From: QHXN01 sp963785125
GTDB taxonomy: Bacteria; Acidobacteriota; Blastocatellia; Pyrinomonadales; Pyrinomonadaceae
Reading direction: 5' to 3'
Assembly: GCA_963785125.1 (NCBI GenBank)
Contig: CAWATU010000004.1
Coordinates: 136,267-200,266 of the forward strand
DNA length: 64,000 nt
Shown here: positions 9,789-21,811 of the stretch, in pieces
How positions within the stretch are numbered: the first letter of the stretch is position 1
How the letters are laid out: each line of letters starts with the position of its first letter
Notes under the pieces: generated by a model
The model's database searches: none
Told to the model about the DNA's origin: nothing
What the model saw: the letters and a program-made list of their open reading frames with translations, nothing else
Position numbers and translations under genes: made by a program

Positions 9789-11108
9789 TTAAAAGCCCTC
9801 GGCGGCCACGGCCTCGGCGGCCCGCCGCTCGCCCACCCACGCGCGGAAGTTACCGGAGAAGAGGCGCGTCACGTCGCGCTCAATCTCCGTTTGAGTCACG
9901 GCGCGGCCGCTCTCAAGCAGGCGCTCGTATGATGCGGCGAGCGCATCCGCGACGGAGCGGCGCGAGTGCTTCCACTTGTAGACCAACTGTTCGAGGATGC
10001 GCGCGTCCGAGTGCTGCGGGATGAAGGAGGTGCCGAGCAGCTCAAGGCGCTCCGTCGTGATCTCTGTGACTATCGAAGGGTTGTTGAGGAACCACCAGCA
10101 GCCGAACGGCAGAAGGTTCGGAAACTTTCGCGCCGAGACGCACAGCTCGTGCTGGTTCTCGCGCGAGAGGAACGTCGAAAGGAAGCGCACCTCCGGGTTC
10201 TCGGCGCACAGCCGCTCGACGGCCGACACGTCCGCGCGACCCAGACCGTCGCCCGCCGCGCGCAGCGCAGGGTTCACGCCGCGCCGCACGCCGATCATCA
10301 ACGCGAACGGGAGATCGTGCGCGCGTGCGGTCGGCAGCACGACCTCGCGTATGACTCGGTCACGCGCGTCCACGTCGGGGTATTTGAAATCGTCGGGGAG
10401 TGAGACCGCCATGTAGAGCGGCTCCATACGTTCAATCCACACGTCGAGAAAGCGACGGACTTCGACGGCGGACGCGCCCGCGAACCCTTCATCAACCTTG
10501 TAGCCATGCCCCGCGAGTTCGGCCGCCGCACTCTCCCAGTCGTTAATCAAACGATCCATGCGGAGCGCCGCACGGAAGCGCCGGTCAATTCCCAACCCAC
10601 TCTCCCAGACGCTCGCCTCACGCGCGTCGAAGGGGTCGTTGGTCATCAACACTTCGCTCACGCACGCCAGCTCAAAGACGCGTTCGAGATGCGCGGCCGG
10701 GTTCTGCTCGCGGAAGAACTCGCGCGCTTCGGTCAGGTCAGGCGCGGCCGTGTCGAGGCCGAACGCGTCGAGCACGGTGACGACGCCGCGCGTCGCCTCC
10801 GAGACGGGCGTGTTCTCGACGAAGAGCGTCCGCCAGACGAGGTCGGCCTGCTCCGTCGTGGACATGCGCCAGAAGTCGTCGTAACTGACATCCGCGGAGC
10901 GGAAAGTTTCGGCAACGAGGTAGTGATAAGTTAAAAGCTCGTCGATGCCCGAAAGGCCCAGCTCGCCGAACTCCGGGGCGTAGAGGTGCGTGTGAAGGTC
11001 GATGACCGGAGTTTGTTTGACGACCTCTTCGACGTGCCGGCGCAGGGCTGCCTGGTCGTTCAGGCGTTCGTGCTGCGCGGCCCGTGCGTCGAGAATGCTT
11101 GTCGTCAT
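9789..11108 (-). CDS. Uronate-isomerase-like amidohydrolase-fold protein
   Basis: A 439-residue protein of the glucuronate-isomerase (UxaC-like) branch of the amidohydrolase superfamily. It has the metal-binding pair H39/H41 in VIDLHTHLYAPEFG, and late motifs GCWWFLNNPSIV and PQHSDARILEQLVYKW typical of the family C terminus. UxaC converts glucuronate to fructuronate; this member is somewhat shorter than classical UxaC and may act on a related uronate. The ATG has a good ribosome site (AGAAGGGAGAGAG). The gene follows the enolase-superfamily gene by 19 bp and precedes the SDR by 11 bp. Isomerase activity is family inference. Confidence 0.75.
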   Translation of the reverse strand: MTTSILDARAAQHERLNDQAALRRHVEEVVKQTPVIDLHTHLYAPEFGELGLSGIDELLTYHYLVAETFRSADVSYDDFWRMSTTEQADLVWRTLFVENTPVSEATRGVVTVLDAFGLDTAAPDLTEAREFFREQNPAAHLERVFELACVSEVLMTNDPFDAREASVWESGLGIDRRFRAALRMDRLINDWESAAAELAGHGYKVDEGFAGASAVEVRRFLDVWIERMEPLYMAVSLPDDFKYPDVDARDRVIREVVLPTARAHDLPFALMIGVRRGVNPALRAAGDGLGRADVSAVERLCAENPEVRFLSTFLSRENQHELCVSARKFPNLLPFGCWWFLNNPSIVTEITTERLELLGTSFIPQHSDARILEQLVYKWKHSRRSVADALAASYERLLESGRAVTQTEIERDVTRLFSGNFRAWVGERRAAEAVAAEGF

Positions 11109-11127
11109 CTCTCTCCCTTCTGATTTA

Positions 11128-12390
<1,263 letters not shown>

Positions 12391-12400
12391 CTTAAGGAGT

Positions 12401-14596
<2,196 letters not shown>

Positions 14597-14613
14597 CTGA
14601 AGTCCTGCGGCCT

Positions 14614-16338
14614 TCAACGATAGCGATAGAGCTTGACGCGCTGGATGTCGAAACGGCCCGACGGCAGACGTATGTGTCGGCCCTGATGCGTCTGGTCGCC
14701 GTTGAGCCAGCGCCCCGGCGTCCACTGGCCGTTCACATATTTCCCTTCCTGCGCCGAAAGGATGCCGACCACAGGGTCGCCCGGCGAGTCGGCTTCGAAG
14801 ACGATAACTAACCCCGTGCCGGCGACGACGAACTCGTCCGGCCCCGTTGCGATGACAAGGCCGCCCGACGGCGTGTCATTCATCTGCGCGGGCGGTGCCG
14901 CGCCCGGGTTCGCCTGCGCGGGCGGCGCTGAGGTCGGCCGCTCGTACGTCACGTTCAGCACGTACCCGTTGAGTCTCACGCGTTGCGGCACGCGCTGCGG
15001 CTCCGAGCCCTCGGCGAGCAGCCCGGCCATCTCGCCCTTGCCCTGATGCTCGACGATGAGCGGCGTCAGTTGCTCGACGAGGTCGTAGCCGGCCGTCAGC
15101 AGAGTGCTCGTCGCCCCCTCGGCCGACTCGATGCTAAAGGGACAGAAGCCGATGGCGTCGTGACGACCGAAGACGTAGAGCGCCTGCACGGCGTTCTGCG
15201 GCCCGAGCTGCACCTCGGGGACGAAGAGCGGGTTACCCGAGACTTGATACCGCCGCGTCCACTCGATGAAGTTGGGGAAGTAGATGTCGGGTGACAGGAA
15301 GTCTATCTGCGGCGCGCCCGCGCGCCAAACGTCCAAGAGGTGCGGCAGAGGCCCCGCGCTCGGGTACTGGCCCGGCTGATATCCCGGGCGGATGAGAGCG
15401 GCGTTGACGAACATCGGTATCCTGTACTCGGCCTTGCCGAGCGCGGTGACGCGATCCGTGTAGCGCGCGAAATGCCACGCCATAAAAATCTCTTCCGTCG
15501 CTATCCCGCGCCCGAAGACCTCCTCCCACGTGCCGCGCGTCTTCCAACCCGTAGAGCCCCACGCCGCACGCAGCTCCGTTGTCAGCGTCTCCTTATTCTT
15601 CTCTAAGTAGGTGAGCAACTCCGGCGGCACCGGCCCGTTGAAGAGCTTCTCGGCGGCGGGGCTGCGGTCGCGCGAGTCGGGAATCATGCCGATCTCGTTC
15701 TCGACCTGCACCATGATGACCGTCTGTTCGCGCGCGTCCATCTCGCGCAGGTGTCGCATCAGCGCGGCGAAGGCGCGGCCGTCCGCCTCCATGTTCTCGC
15801 GGCTGAAGGTCGAGAGGATTTCGATGCCGCGCCCCGGCCTGTCCTGCGAGCGCGGGAAGCGCCGCTGGTCGTTCTTCACCCACGCCGGCGCGTAGGTGGA
15901 CATGCTGTTCTTCCACGAAGCGAACCAGAGGGGCACGAGCTTGAGCCCGTGCTGCCGCGCATCACGAATCAGGTCGTCAACTAATTTGAAGTCGAAGCGT
16001 CCCTCGGACGGCTCGATCAACTCCCAGTAGACGGGGATGACGACCGTGTTGAGCTTCAACGCCGCGAGCTTCGGCCAGATGGGGCGCATGTACTCAAGAC
16101 TGGAAGAGCTTGAGTTGCCCAGCTCGCCGCCGCGGACGAGGAAGGGCCGCCCGTTCACGACGAGCTGCGTTGCCGTGCCCTGCCGCCGCAGGTGCGGCGC
16201 CGCGGCGGCGGCGACGGACTGTTGCCTCGCTTGAAGCGGTGCCACGCCGACCGACCACAACGCACACACAAGCGCGAGCGTAAGACACCCACGCTTCACA
16301 CGCCGTGTGAAGTAAAGATGCGTCGATGCGTGTGTCAT
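14614..16338 (-). CDS. GH35/DUF5597-like exported glycoside hydrolase
   Basis: A 574-residue exported (beta/alpha)8-barrel hydrolase. The signal peptide is about 1-38. The barrel has VVIPVYWELIEPSEGRFDF (99-117), the acid/base pair N214-E215 in VQVENEIG, and a likely nucleophile in PLFVPEVQLG near residue 381. The C terminus (about 450-574) is beta-rich with a Pro/Ala linker, as in DUF5597-containing beta-galactosidase-like proteins. It is the first gene of the five-gene operon. Substrate is probably a beta-galactosyl or related side group of hemicellulose (inference). It is separated from the TonB-dependent receptor by 89 bp containing a hairpin terminator. Confidence 0.8.
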   Translation of the reverse strand: MTHASTHLYFTRRVKRGCLTLALVCALWSVGVAPLQARQQSVAAAAAPHLRRQGTATQLVVNGRPFLVRGGELGNSSSSSLEYMRPIWPKLAALKLNTVVIPVYWELIEPSEGRFDFKLVDDLIRDARQHGLKLVPLWFASWKNSMSTYAPAWVKNDQRRFPRSQDRPGRGIEILSTFSRENMEADGRAFAALMRHLREMDAREQTVIMVQVENEIGMIPDSRDRSPAAEKLFNGPVPPELLTYLEKNKETLTTELRAAWGSTGWKTRGTWEEVFGRGIATEEIFMAWHFARYTDRVTALGKAEYRIPMFVNAALIRPGYQPGQYPSAGPLPHLLDVWRAGAPQIDFLSPDIYFPNFIEWTRRYQVSGNPLFVPEVQLGPQNAVQALYVFGRHDAIGFCPFSIESAEGATSTLLTAGYDLVEQLTPLIVEHQGKGEMAGLLAEGSEPQRVPQRVRLNGYVLNVTYERPTSAPPAQANPGAAPPAQMNDTPSGGLVIATGPDEFVVAGTGLVIVFEADSPGDPVVGILSAQEGKYVNGQWTPGRWLNGDQTHQGRHIRLPSGRFDIQRVKLYRYR

Positions 16339-16378
16339 CAGGGTAATCTTACCCGAGTCGCATCCGCCGTTGCGAAAG

Positions 16379-16418
16379 GGCGGTGCGCCCGACCGAATCT
16401 CGGCCGGGTCGCACCGCC
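16379..16418 (-). terminator. Hairpin after the TonB-dependent receptor gene
   Basis: GGCGGTGCG (16379-16387) pairs with CGCACCGCC (16410-16418), and the inner CCCG..CC/GG..CGGG extends the stem. It lies ten bases beyond the receptor stop codon, between the receptor and the GH35-like gene. There is no clear T-tract. Confidence 0.6.
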
Positions 16419-16427
16419 GCAGTCGCT

Positions 16428-19400
16428 TTAGAAGGACAGGCGGGCCGCGAAGCGCATGGTGCGCTGTGCCGTCCCCGTAGTCGCCGTGATGAAGCCGAAC
16501 GTGCTCGGGTCAGAGATGTTCACGTTCGGGTTGGCGTAGTTGGGATGGTTCAAGGCGTTGAGCGCCTCGACGCGGAGTTGCAGGTTGAGAAACTCAGACA
16601 GCGGGAAGGTGCGGAACAGACTCAGGTCGAGGTTCTTGAACCCCGGCCCGCGCAGGTTGTTCCGCCCCCCGCTGCCGAAGCGCGCGCCGTTCTCGGGGGC
16701 GAAGGCGGTCGTGTCGAAGTAGGCGTTACCGAGCCCGATGCCGTTCAGATAGCGCACCGTCGGGCTGACCTGATTCGGCACCTGCTGGCTCCCGGCGGCG
16801 TTCAGATTCGGGGCCGTGTTCTGCACGACGTAGAACGGCGTCCCGTTCATCACGCTGAAGAGACCGGTCAACTGGAAGCCGCCGAGCAGGTGGCTTCCGA
16901 TGCCGTCGCTCAGCCAGCGCTTCGACCTGCCGAGCGGCAGGTCCCAGACGAAGTAACCCTGAAGGTTGTGCGGCCGGTCGTAGCCCGCGGGGCCGCGGTT
17001 GCGCTCGGCCTCGGGCATGTACTGAATTCGCGGGTTGGCGTCGTTGTCGGCGTAGTTGATCGCCTTCGAGAAAGTGTAGGCGAGCCCGAAGAGCGAACTC
17101 GTCCAGCGTCGGTTGAGCGTCGCTTGAAGCGAGTCGTACGTGGTGGTTCTGTACGGCTGAATCGAGTTGATGTCGGCGGTGATGCGGACGGGGTTGCCCG
17201 CCGCGTCCGTCGTGAAGAGCGGCCTCCCGTTGTTGCCGGTGCCCGGCGCGCTGGCGTTGATGTTGATGAACCCCATCTGCCCGACCGCGCGCGTGCCGAT
17301 GTAGCCGACCGAGGTCGTGAACCGCATGGGCAGTTGCCGCTCGACGATGAAGTTGAAGGAGTGAATCTCCTTACGGCTCGGCGTGTCCGGATAGGTCGTC
17401 GTACCCGTGTTCGACGGGAGCCGCAGCACGCCCTGCGACAGGTCGGGCGCGGCGTTCGTGTTGACGAGCCCCTGCCGCAGCGTCGTCACGGGCAGGAACG
17501 AGTTGGTCGCGCCGTTGAAGGACGGCGTCGGCATCGCGAAGAGCACGACCACGGGGTATGCGTTGCGGAAGTCGATGAAGGGGCGCGGGTCGGCAGACTG
17601 GCCGTAGCCGCCGCGGATGACCGTCTTATCGTTCCAACGGTAGGCCACGCCGATGCGCGGCAAAAACTGGCCCGGCCCCGACTCAGCCCCCGTGTCCTCG
17701 GGCACGCCCGTCAGGCCGCCCGTGAAGACCAGTCCGGTCGAGGGGTCGAAGCGGTTGATACCGGTGTTATCCTTCGTCGGGAACGGGTAGCGCTCCCAAC
17801 GCAGCCCGTAGGTCAGCGTCAACTTCTGGTTGATCTGCCAATGGTCACGCACGTAGAGCGCGTAGGACTTCATCCGCAGCGCGTTCGGGTTCCGCAACTG
17901 GTCAACCTTGCCCGCACCGCTCGGCAGGCCCAGAAGAAAGTCGGCCCAACTGTTAAAGCGGTTGGCGGCCCCGCCGCCTTGCAGCGAAGTGATGGCGCCG
18001 CTGAACTGGAACGTGCCGCGCACGGTCTGGAAGGTGCCGCCCTGCGGCTGGTAGTGATTGAGCTGCTGGTTCTGAAAGTCGCCGCCGAAGCGGAGCGAGT
18101 GCGAGCCCCGCAGCCAAGAGACGTTAGACGAGCCGACGTACTGGTTGTCGCGGAAGAGGAACGGGTTGCCGGTGTTCGAGTTCCCGATGTTGGCCCAGTT
18201 GCTGACGTTGAAGAAGGGGATGCCGGCCTGAAGCGCGTCGGGGCCATTCGTGCCCGGTATCTTCAGCACGTCCAAACCGAAGTTGACGCCCGAGACCACG
18301 TCGGGGCCCTGCGCGCCGAGCTTCTGGCGCGTGTAGCCGAAGTTGGCGTCGAGGAAGAGCGACCCGTTGAAAGTGTATGTGGCGCCGACGCCCGCGACCT
18401 GCACGCGCCCGGGCGCGTCGCCCAACTGGCCGCCATTGATGGCGTCGCCGCCCGCCTCGCCCAGGATGGGCGGCTCGGTGATGAGCGTCGGCGAGTAGCT
18501 GTAGCGGCCGAAGAGCGTCATCTTGGCGGTCGGGTTGTAGTTGATCTTGGTGTCGATGTTGTCCCGGTTGAACTCGGCCGTGCCGTTCGTCAGATAGTTG
18601 TTGACGAAGCCGGGCAGGTTCGGCGTCGGCAGACGCTTGATGAGTTCGACGGCCGCGAGGTCGATGCGGCTCGCGGGGATGGTGTTGTTCGGGAAGGGCG
18701 TCCGCAGCGCGGGGTTGGCGTTCGACGCCGGGTCGTAGATGGTCGCGCCGCCCTCGGCCGCGGTCGGGAAGCGGACGTTGCCCTGCGCGTCGGGGCGGAG
18801 TTGCGCCGTGGGCAGACTCACACGGTTGTCGCGCGAGAGATTCCGACGCGTCGTGCGCTCGAAGTCGGTAAAGAAGAAGAGCTTGTTCTTCAGAATCGGC
18901 CCGCCCACCGCGTAGCCGAACTGCGTCAGCAAATCCTTCGGGTTCTGCGGCGTCGTCTGAAAATGGTTGCGCGCGGCGAAGCGGCTGTTCGTGTGGTAGA
19001 CCCAACCCACGCCGTGAAAGTCGTTCGTGCCCGACTTGAGGATGACGTTGACGGCGGCGCCGCCCGCCATCCCCTGCTCGGCGTCGAAGGCGTTGGTGAC
19101 GATGTTGACCGACTGGATGGCCTCGGCCGGCGGGACGTAGGCCGTGTTGGTCGGCAGCCACGGATACGTAATGCTCGACCCGTCGATCTTCGTGTTGTTC
19201 TGAAGGCGCGAGACGCCGTTGACGTTGAACGAGATGGAGCGCTGCGGACTGCCCGCGGCTGAGTTCTGCTCGCCGGCGAGCACCGAGCCCGGAACGATCT
19301 GCATCAGGCTCTGGTAGTTCCGGCCCGCGCTGCCCGCAATCGGGAGGTCGTTAACCTGCCGCGCCGTCTGTGTGACGTTCACGTCGGCGCGGTCGGTCTG

Positions 19401-19955
19401 GAGCGCGGCCTGACTGTCTGCGTTGACTGTCACGCTGTCGCTCACTCCGCCCGGCTGGAGGGTCATGTCCAGGCGGCGGACGTTGTTAACCTCGATGTTG
19501 ACCCCCTCCGAGACTGAAGTAGTAAAGCCCGTCCCGGAGATAGTGACCTTGTAGACGCCCGGAAGGAGGTCGCTGAACTGGTAGATGCCCTCCCCGTTGG
19601 TCGTCGTCTCCTTCGAGACGTTGGTGCCGTTGTTGACGGCCGAGACGGTCGCGCCCGGCACCGACGCGCCCGCCGAGTCCGTGATATTCCCCGTCAGCGA
19701 GCCGTAGAGCACCTGCGCGTGGGTCGCCCCGGGCAGCATCAGAGACGTGACGGAGAGGATGAATGCGCAGGTCAGGGCTGTGAACAGTCTGGAATATTCG
19801 CCTATCTTAGTCCTCCGACCCGAAAATGAGCCGCCCGCCGTGGCTCCGGCGGCGGAGTGAGGGCGCGACTGCTGTAAGCGTCTGACCTCTCGCGCGGGCC
19901 GCCGGTCGTTCTGGCTCTCTACGCGGCGTGTAAAGGCTCTGGTAAGCTGAAACAT
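16428..19955 (-). CDS. Oar-like TonB-dependent outer-membrane receptor
   Basis: A 1175-residue outer-membrane protein. After a basic N-terminal extension there is a signal-like segment at about 57-81, then a carboxypeptidase-regulatory-like Ig fold (about 85-170; LTGNITDSAGASVPGATVSA). The plug follows (SVNIVTNAFDAEQGMAGGAA is near its end), and then a long beta-barrel ending in the aromatic FAARLSF. This is the acidobacterial Oar-type receptor, presumed to import oligosaccharides. The ATG has GGAGAGGAG just upstream. A basic extension of about 55 residues before the signal peptide is long; the true start may be internal. It stands between the ROK regulator and the glucuronidase operon, so a xylo-oligosaccharide substrate is likely but inferred. 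Confidence 0.88.
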   Translation of the reverse strand: MFQLTRAFTRRVESQNDRRPAREVRRLQQSRPHSAAGATAGGSFSGRRTKIGEYSRLFTALTCAFILSVTSLMLPGATHAQVLYGSLTGNITDSAGASVPGATVSAVNNGTNVSKETTTNGEGIYQFSDLLPGVYKVTISGTGFTTSVSEGVNIEVNNVRRLDMTLQPGGVSDSVTVNADSQAALQTDRADVNVTQTARQVNDLPIAGSAGRNYQSLMQIVPGSVLAGEQNSAAGSPQRSISFNVNGVSRLQNNTKIDGSSITYPWLPTNTAYVPPAEAIQSVNIVTNAFDAEQGMAGGAAVNVILKSGTNDFHGVGWVYHTNSRFAARNHFQTTPQNPKDLLTQFGYAVGGPILKNKLFFFTDFERTTRRNLSRDNRVSLPTAQLRPDAQGNVRFPTAAEGGATIYDPASNANPALRTPFPNNTIPASRIDLAAVELIKRLPTPNLPGFVNNYLTNGTAEFNRDNIDTKINYNPTAKMTLFGRYSYSPTLITEPPILGEAGGDAINGGQLGDAPGRVQVAGVGATYTFNGSLFLDANFGYTRQKLGAQGPDVVSGVNFGLDVLKIPGTNGPDALQAGIPFFNVSNWANIGNSNTGNPFLFRDNQYVGSSNVSWLRGSHSLRFGGDFQNQQLNHYQPQGGTFQTVRGTFQFSGAITSLQGGGAANRFNSWADFLLGLPSGAGKVDQLRNPNALRMKSYALYVRDHWQINQKLTLTYGLRWERYPFPTKDNTGINRFDPSTGLVFTGGLTGVPEDTGAESGPGQFLPRIGVAYRWNDKTVIRGGYGQSADPRPFIDFRNAYPVVVLFAMPTPSFNGATNSFLPVTTLRQGLVNTNAAPDLSQGVLRLPSNTGTTTYPDTPSRKEIHSFNFIVERQLPMRFTTSVGYIGTRAVGQMGFININASAPGTGNNGRPLFTTDAAGNPVRITADINSIQPYRTTTYDSLQATLNRRWTSSLFGLAYTFSKAINYADNDANPRIQYMPEAERNRGPAGYDRPHNLQGYFVWDLPLGRSKRWLSDGIGSHLLGGFQLTGLFSVMNGTPFYVVQNTAPNLNAAGSQQVPNQVSPTVRYLNGIGLGNAYFDTTAFAPENGARFGSGGRNNLRGPGFKNLDLSLFRTFPLSEFLNLQLRVEALNALNHPNYANPNVNISDPSTFGFITATTGTAQRTMRFAARLSF

Positions 19956-20400
19956 GTCTCTCCTCTCCTTTCAGAACTACTGTCAAAGCCCACGTTTCGG
20001 GCCGCTCCGGCCGGAATTGGAACGGAACCCTTGAAAACCTTCTGGAATGGACTGCCTTGACTGCGGCGAGGAGGGGCGAAAAAAGGGTGACACTGACGCA
20101 GTCGCGAGCCTACCGTTAAGTCACACGGTTTCAACAACTTGTGAATCTGTAGTTTGGCGGCGGCCTGTGGTCGAAGCTAAAATATGGGCTTTACTTTTAG
20201 CATTCAAACTTTTAACATTAGCTGGATGTCATTAAGTTCGAGGGCGCAACAATACATTCCAACAGTCTTTTTGTCAACAAAATGTTGATTCCCGCCGGCA
20301 TCTGATTACTTCATCCTGAGTTTCGCCTGTGGAGTGACCTGAAGCGGGCTATTATTGTAGAGTAAATGTAACTGTTGGCCTCTCTGACTTAACAGGTGCC
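19956..20400. other. Divergent intergenic region, receptor / ROK regulator
   Basis: 445 bases without a gene. The half next to the ROK gene (about 20160-20400) is clearly AT-richer than the surroundings and contains the 15-bp palindrome at 20274-20288. A looser one, TTCAACAACTTGTGAA, lies near 20130-20145. It must carry the promoters of both divergent genes, but I could not identify consensus -35/-10 pairs with confidence. Confidence 0.6.
20274..20288. promoter_or_regulatory. Candidate operator palindrome TCAACA-N3-TGTTGA
   Basis: A perfect inverted repeat with 6-bp arms and spacer AAA, centred 120 bases upstream of the ROK regulator and about 330 bases upstream of the divergent receptor gene. 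Symmetry and position suit autoregulation by the ROK protein. Binding is inferred only. Confidence 0.4.
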
Positions 20401-21633
20401 ATGCGGAAAATCAACCTGTCAAATTTCCAGGTCGCGACGAGCGAGACGGCGCGCGACATCAACCGGCGAATCGTCCTCAACCTGATACGCACGCGCCAGC
20501 CCATCTCGCGCGCCGACCTTGCACGTTTTTCGGGGCTGCAACGCAGCACCGTCTCCTCCATCACCGAACAGCTCATCTCCGAACAGTGGATTACGGAGGG
20601 CGCGCTCGGCCACGCGCCGCGCGGCCGAAAGCCGCGTTTTCTGCACCTGAACAACGAGCGTGCGGGCATCATCGGGGTTGACGTGCGCCCGCGCCTGACG
20701 ACCCTCGCGCTGACAGACCTCAACGCGCGCATCCTCACGCAGGACTCGCTACCGACCCCCGGCGACCCGCAGACTTTCCTCAAAGAGTTGGCCGAGCGCA
20801 TACAGAACATGCGCCGTTCCCAGCCGCAAATCTACTGCGAAGGGATCGGGGTCGGTCTGCCGGGGCGCGTCGATCCTAAGACGCAGCGCCTCATCTTCGC
20901 CCCCAATCTGGGCTGGAACGAGGTCGATATCAGGCAGGCACGCGCGGTGGACATCAAGGGGCCGCTCGAAGAAGCTACGGGCATCCCCGTCGAAGTCGAT
21001 AACGCCGCCAACTCCTGCGCGCTCTTCGAGACCTGGTACGGGAAGCACTCGGAAGGCGTACATGACCTCATCGCACTGACCGTCTCCGAGGGCATAGGGA
21101 CGGGCATTATTGCGGACGGGGAGCTTTTGCGGGGCGCGACGGGGCTGGCCGCGGAGTTGGGTCACGTCTCTCTCAATGAAGAGGGGCCGCTGTGCCGCTG
21201 CGGTAACAGAGGCTGCTGGGAGATTTACGCCTCGAACACCGCGGCCGTCGATTATTACACGCGGATTGCTTCCGGCGCGCGCTCCGACCGTGGCCCGCAG
21301 GACGGCTCCGCCCCGACCTTCGACTCACTTCTGCGCCTGTGCGAGTTGGGCGACTCCAAAGCTATCGAAGCCATCGACCGCATGGCCCACTACATCGGGC
21401 TCGGCGTCGCCATGTTAATCACCGGTTTCGCCCCGAGTCTGATCGTCGTCGCCGCAGAGGTCACGCGCGTCTGGTCGAGAATCGAGCCCATCATCAACCG
21501 CATCGTGGCCGAGAAGTGCCAACAGCCTTCGGCCACGCGCATCACCCCCGTGGAAGAGTTCGCACACCCGCGCCTCCGCGGCGCGATAGCACTCGTCCTC
21601 CAAAAACACTTCGTCGCCCCGACCGTGGCTTAA
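20401..21633 (+). CDS. ROK-family transcriptional regulator (NagC/XylR type)
   Basis: A 410-residue repressor-type ROK protein. Residues 14-70 are a winged helix-turn-helix (QPISRADLARFSGLQRSTVS). The sugar-kinase-like domain follows, with D200 in EVDN, GIGTGII (231-237), and the zinc motif H255, C265, C267, C272 (CRCGNRGCWE). These proteins respond to sugars or sugar phosphates. Because it is divergent from the TonB-dependent receptor and close to the xylan genes, it is the likely local regulator (inference). Start ATG follows AGGTG; upstream DNA is AT-rich. It converges with the esterase gene across 178 bp, where I see nothing else. Confidence 0.88.
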   Translation: MRKINLSNFQVATSETARDINRRIVLNLIRTRQPISRADLARFSGLQRSTVSSITEQLISEQWITEGALGHAPRGRKPRFLHLNNERAGIIGVDVRPRLTTLALTDLNARILTQDSLPTPGDPQTFLKELAERIQNMRRSQPQIYCEGIGVGLPGRVDPKTQRLIFAPNLGWNEVDIRQARAVDIKGPLEEATGIPVEVDNAANSCALFETWYGKHSEGVHDLIALTVSEGIGTGIIADGELLRGATGLAAELGHVSLNEEGPLCRCGNRGCWEIYASNTAAVDYYTRIASGARSDRGPQDGSAPTFDSLLRLCELGDSKAIEAIDRMAHYIGLGVAMLITGFAPSLIVVAAEVTRVWSRIEPIINRIVAEKCQQPSATRITPVEEFAHPRLRGAIALVLQKHFVAPTVA

Positions 21634-21811
21634 CTCAGACAATATAAAGACTTACCGTCTTCCACGTGTCTTCAATCGACGCCCCGAACCGCTCCAAGCC
21701 CGTCCCTTTTAATATTCCGACATTCATTAATTCCCGACCTTCCGGGCCATATTGTTTCAGTCTCGAACTATAGATACGGGATATCTGTTTTCAGGTCATA
21801 ATGTTCGCGGT

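Noticed and set aside
16383..19262. A 959-codon open frame on the plus strand opposite the first TonB-dependent receptor
   Set aside because: It is antisense to a clear receptor gene. Its product is an Arg/Val/Gly-rich string without domains; such frames are common by-products of codon bias in high-GC DNA.
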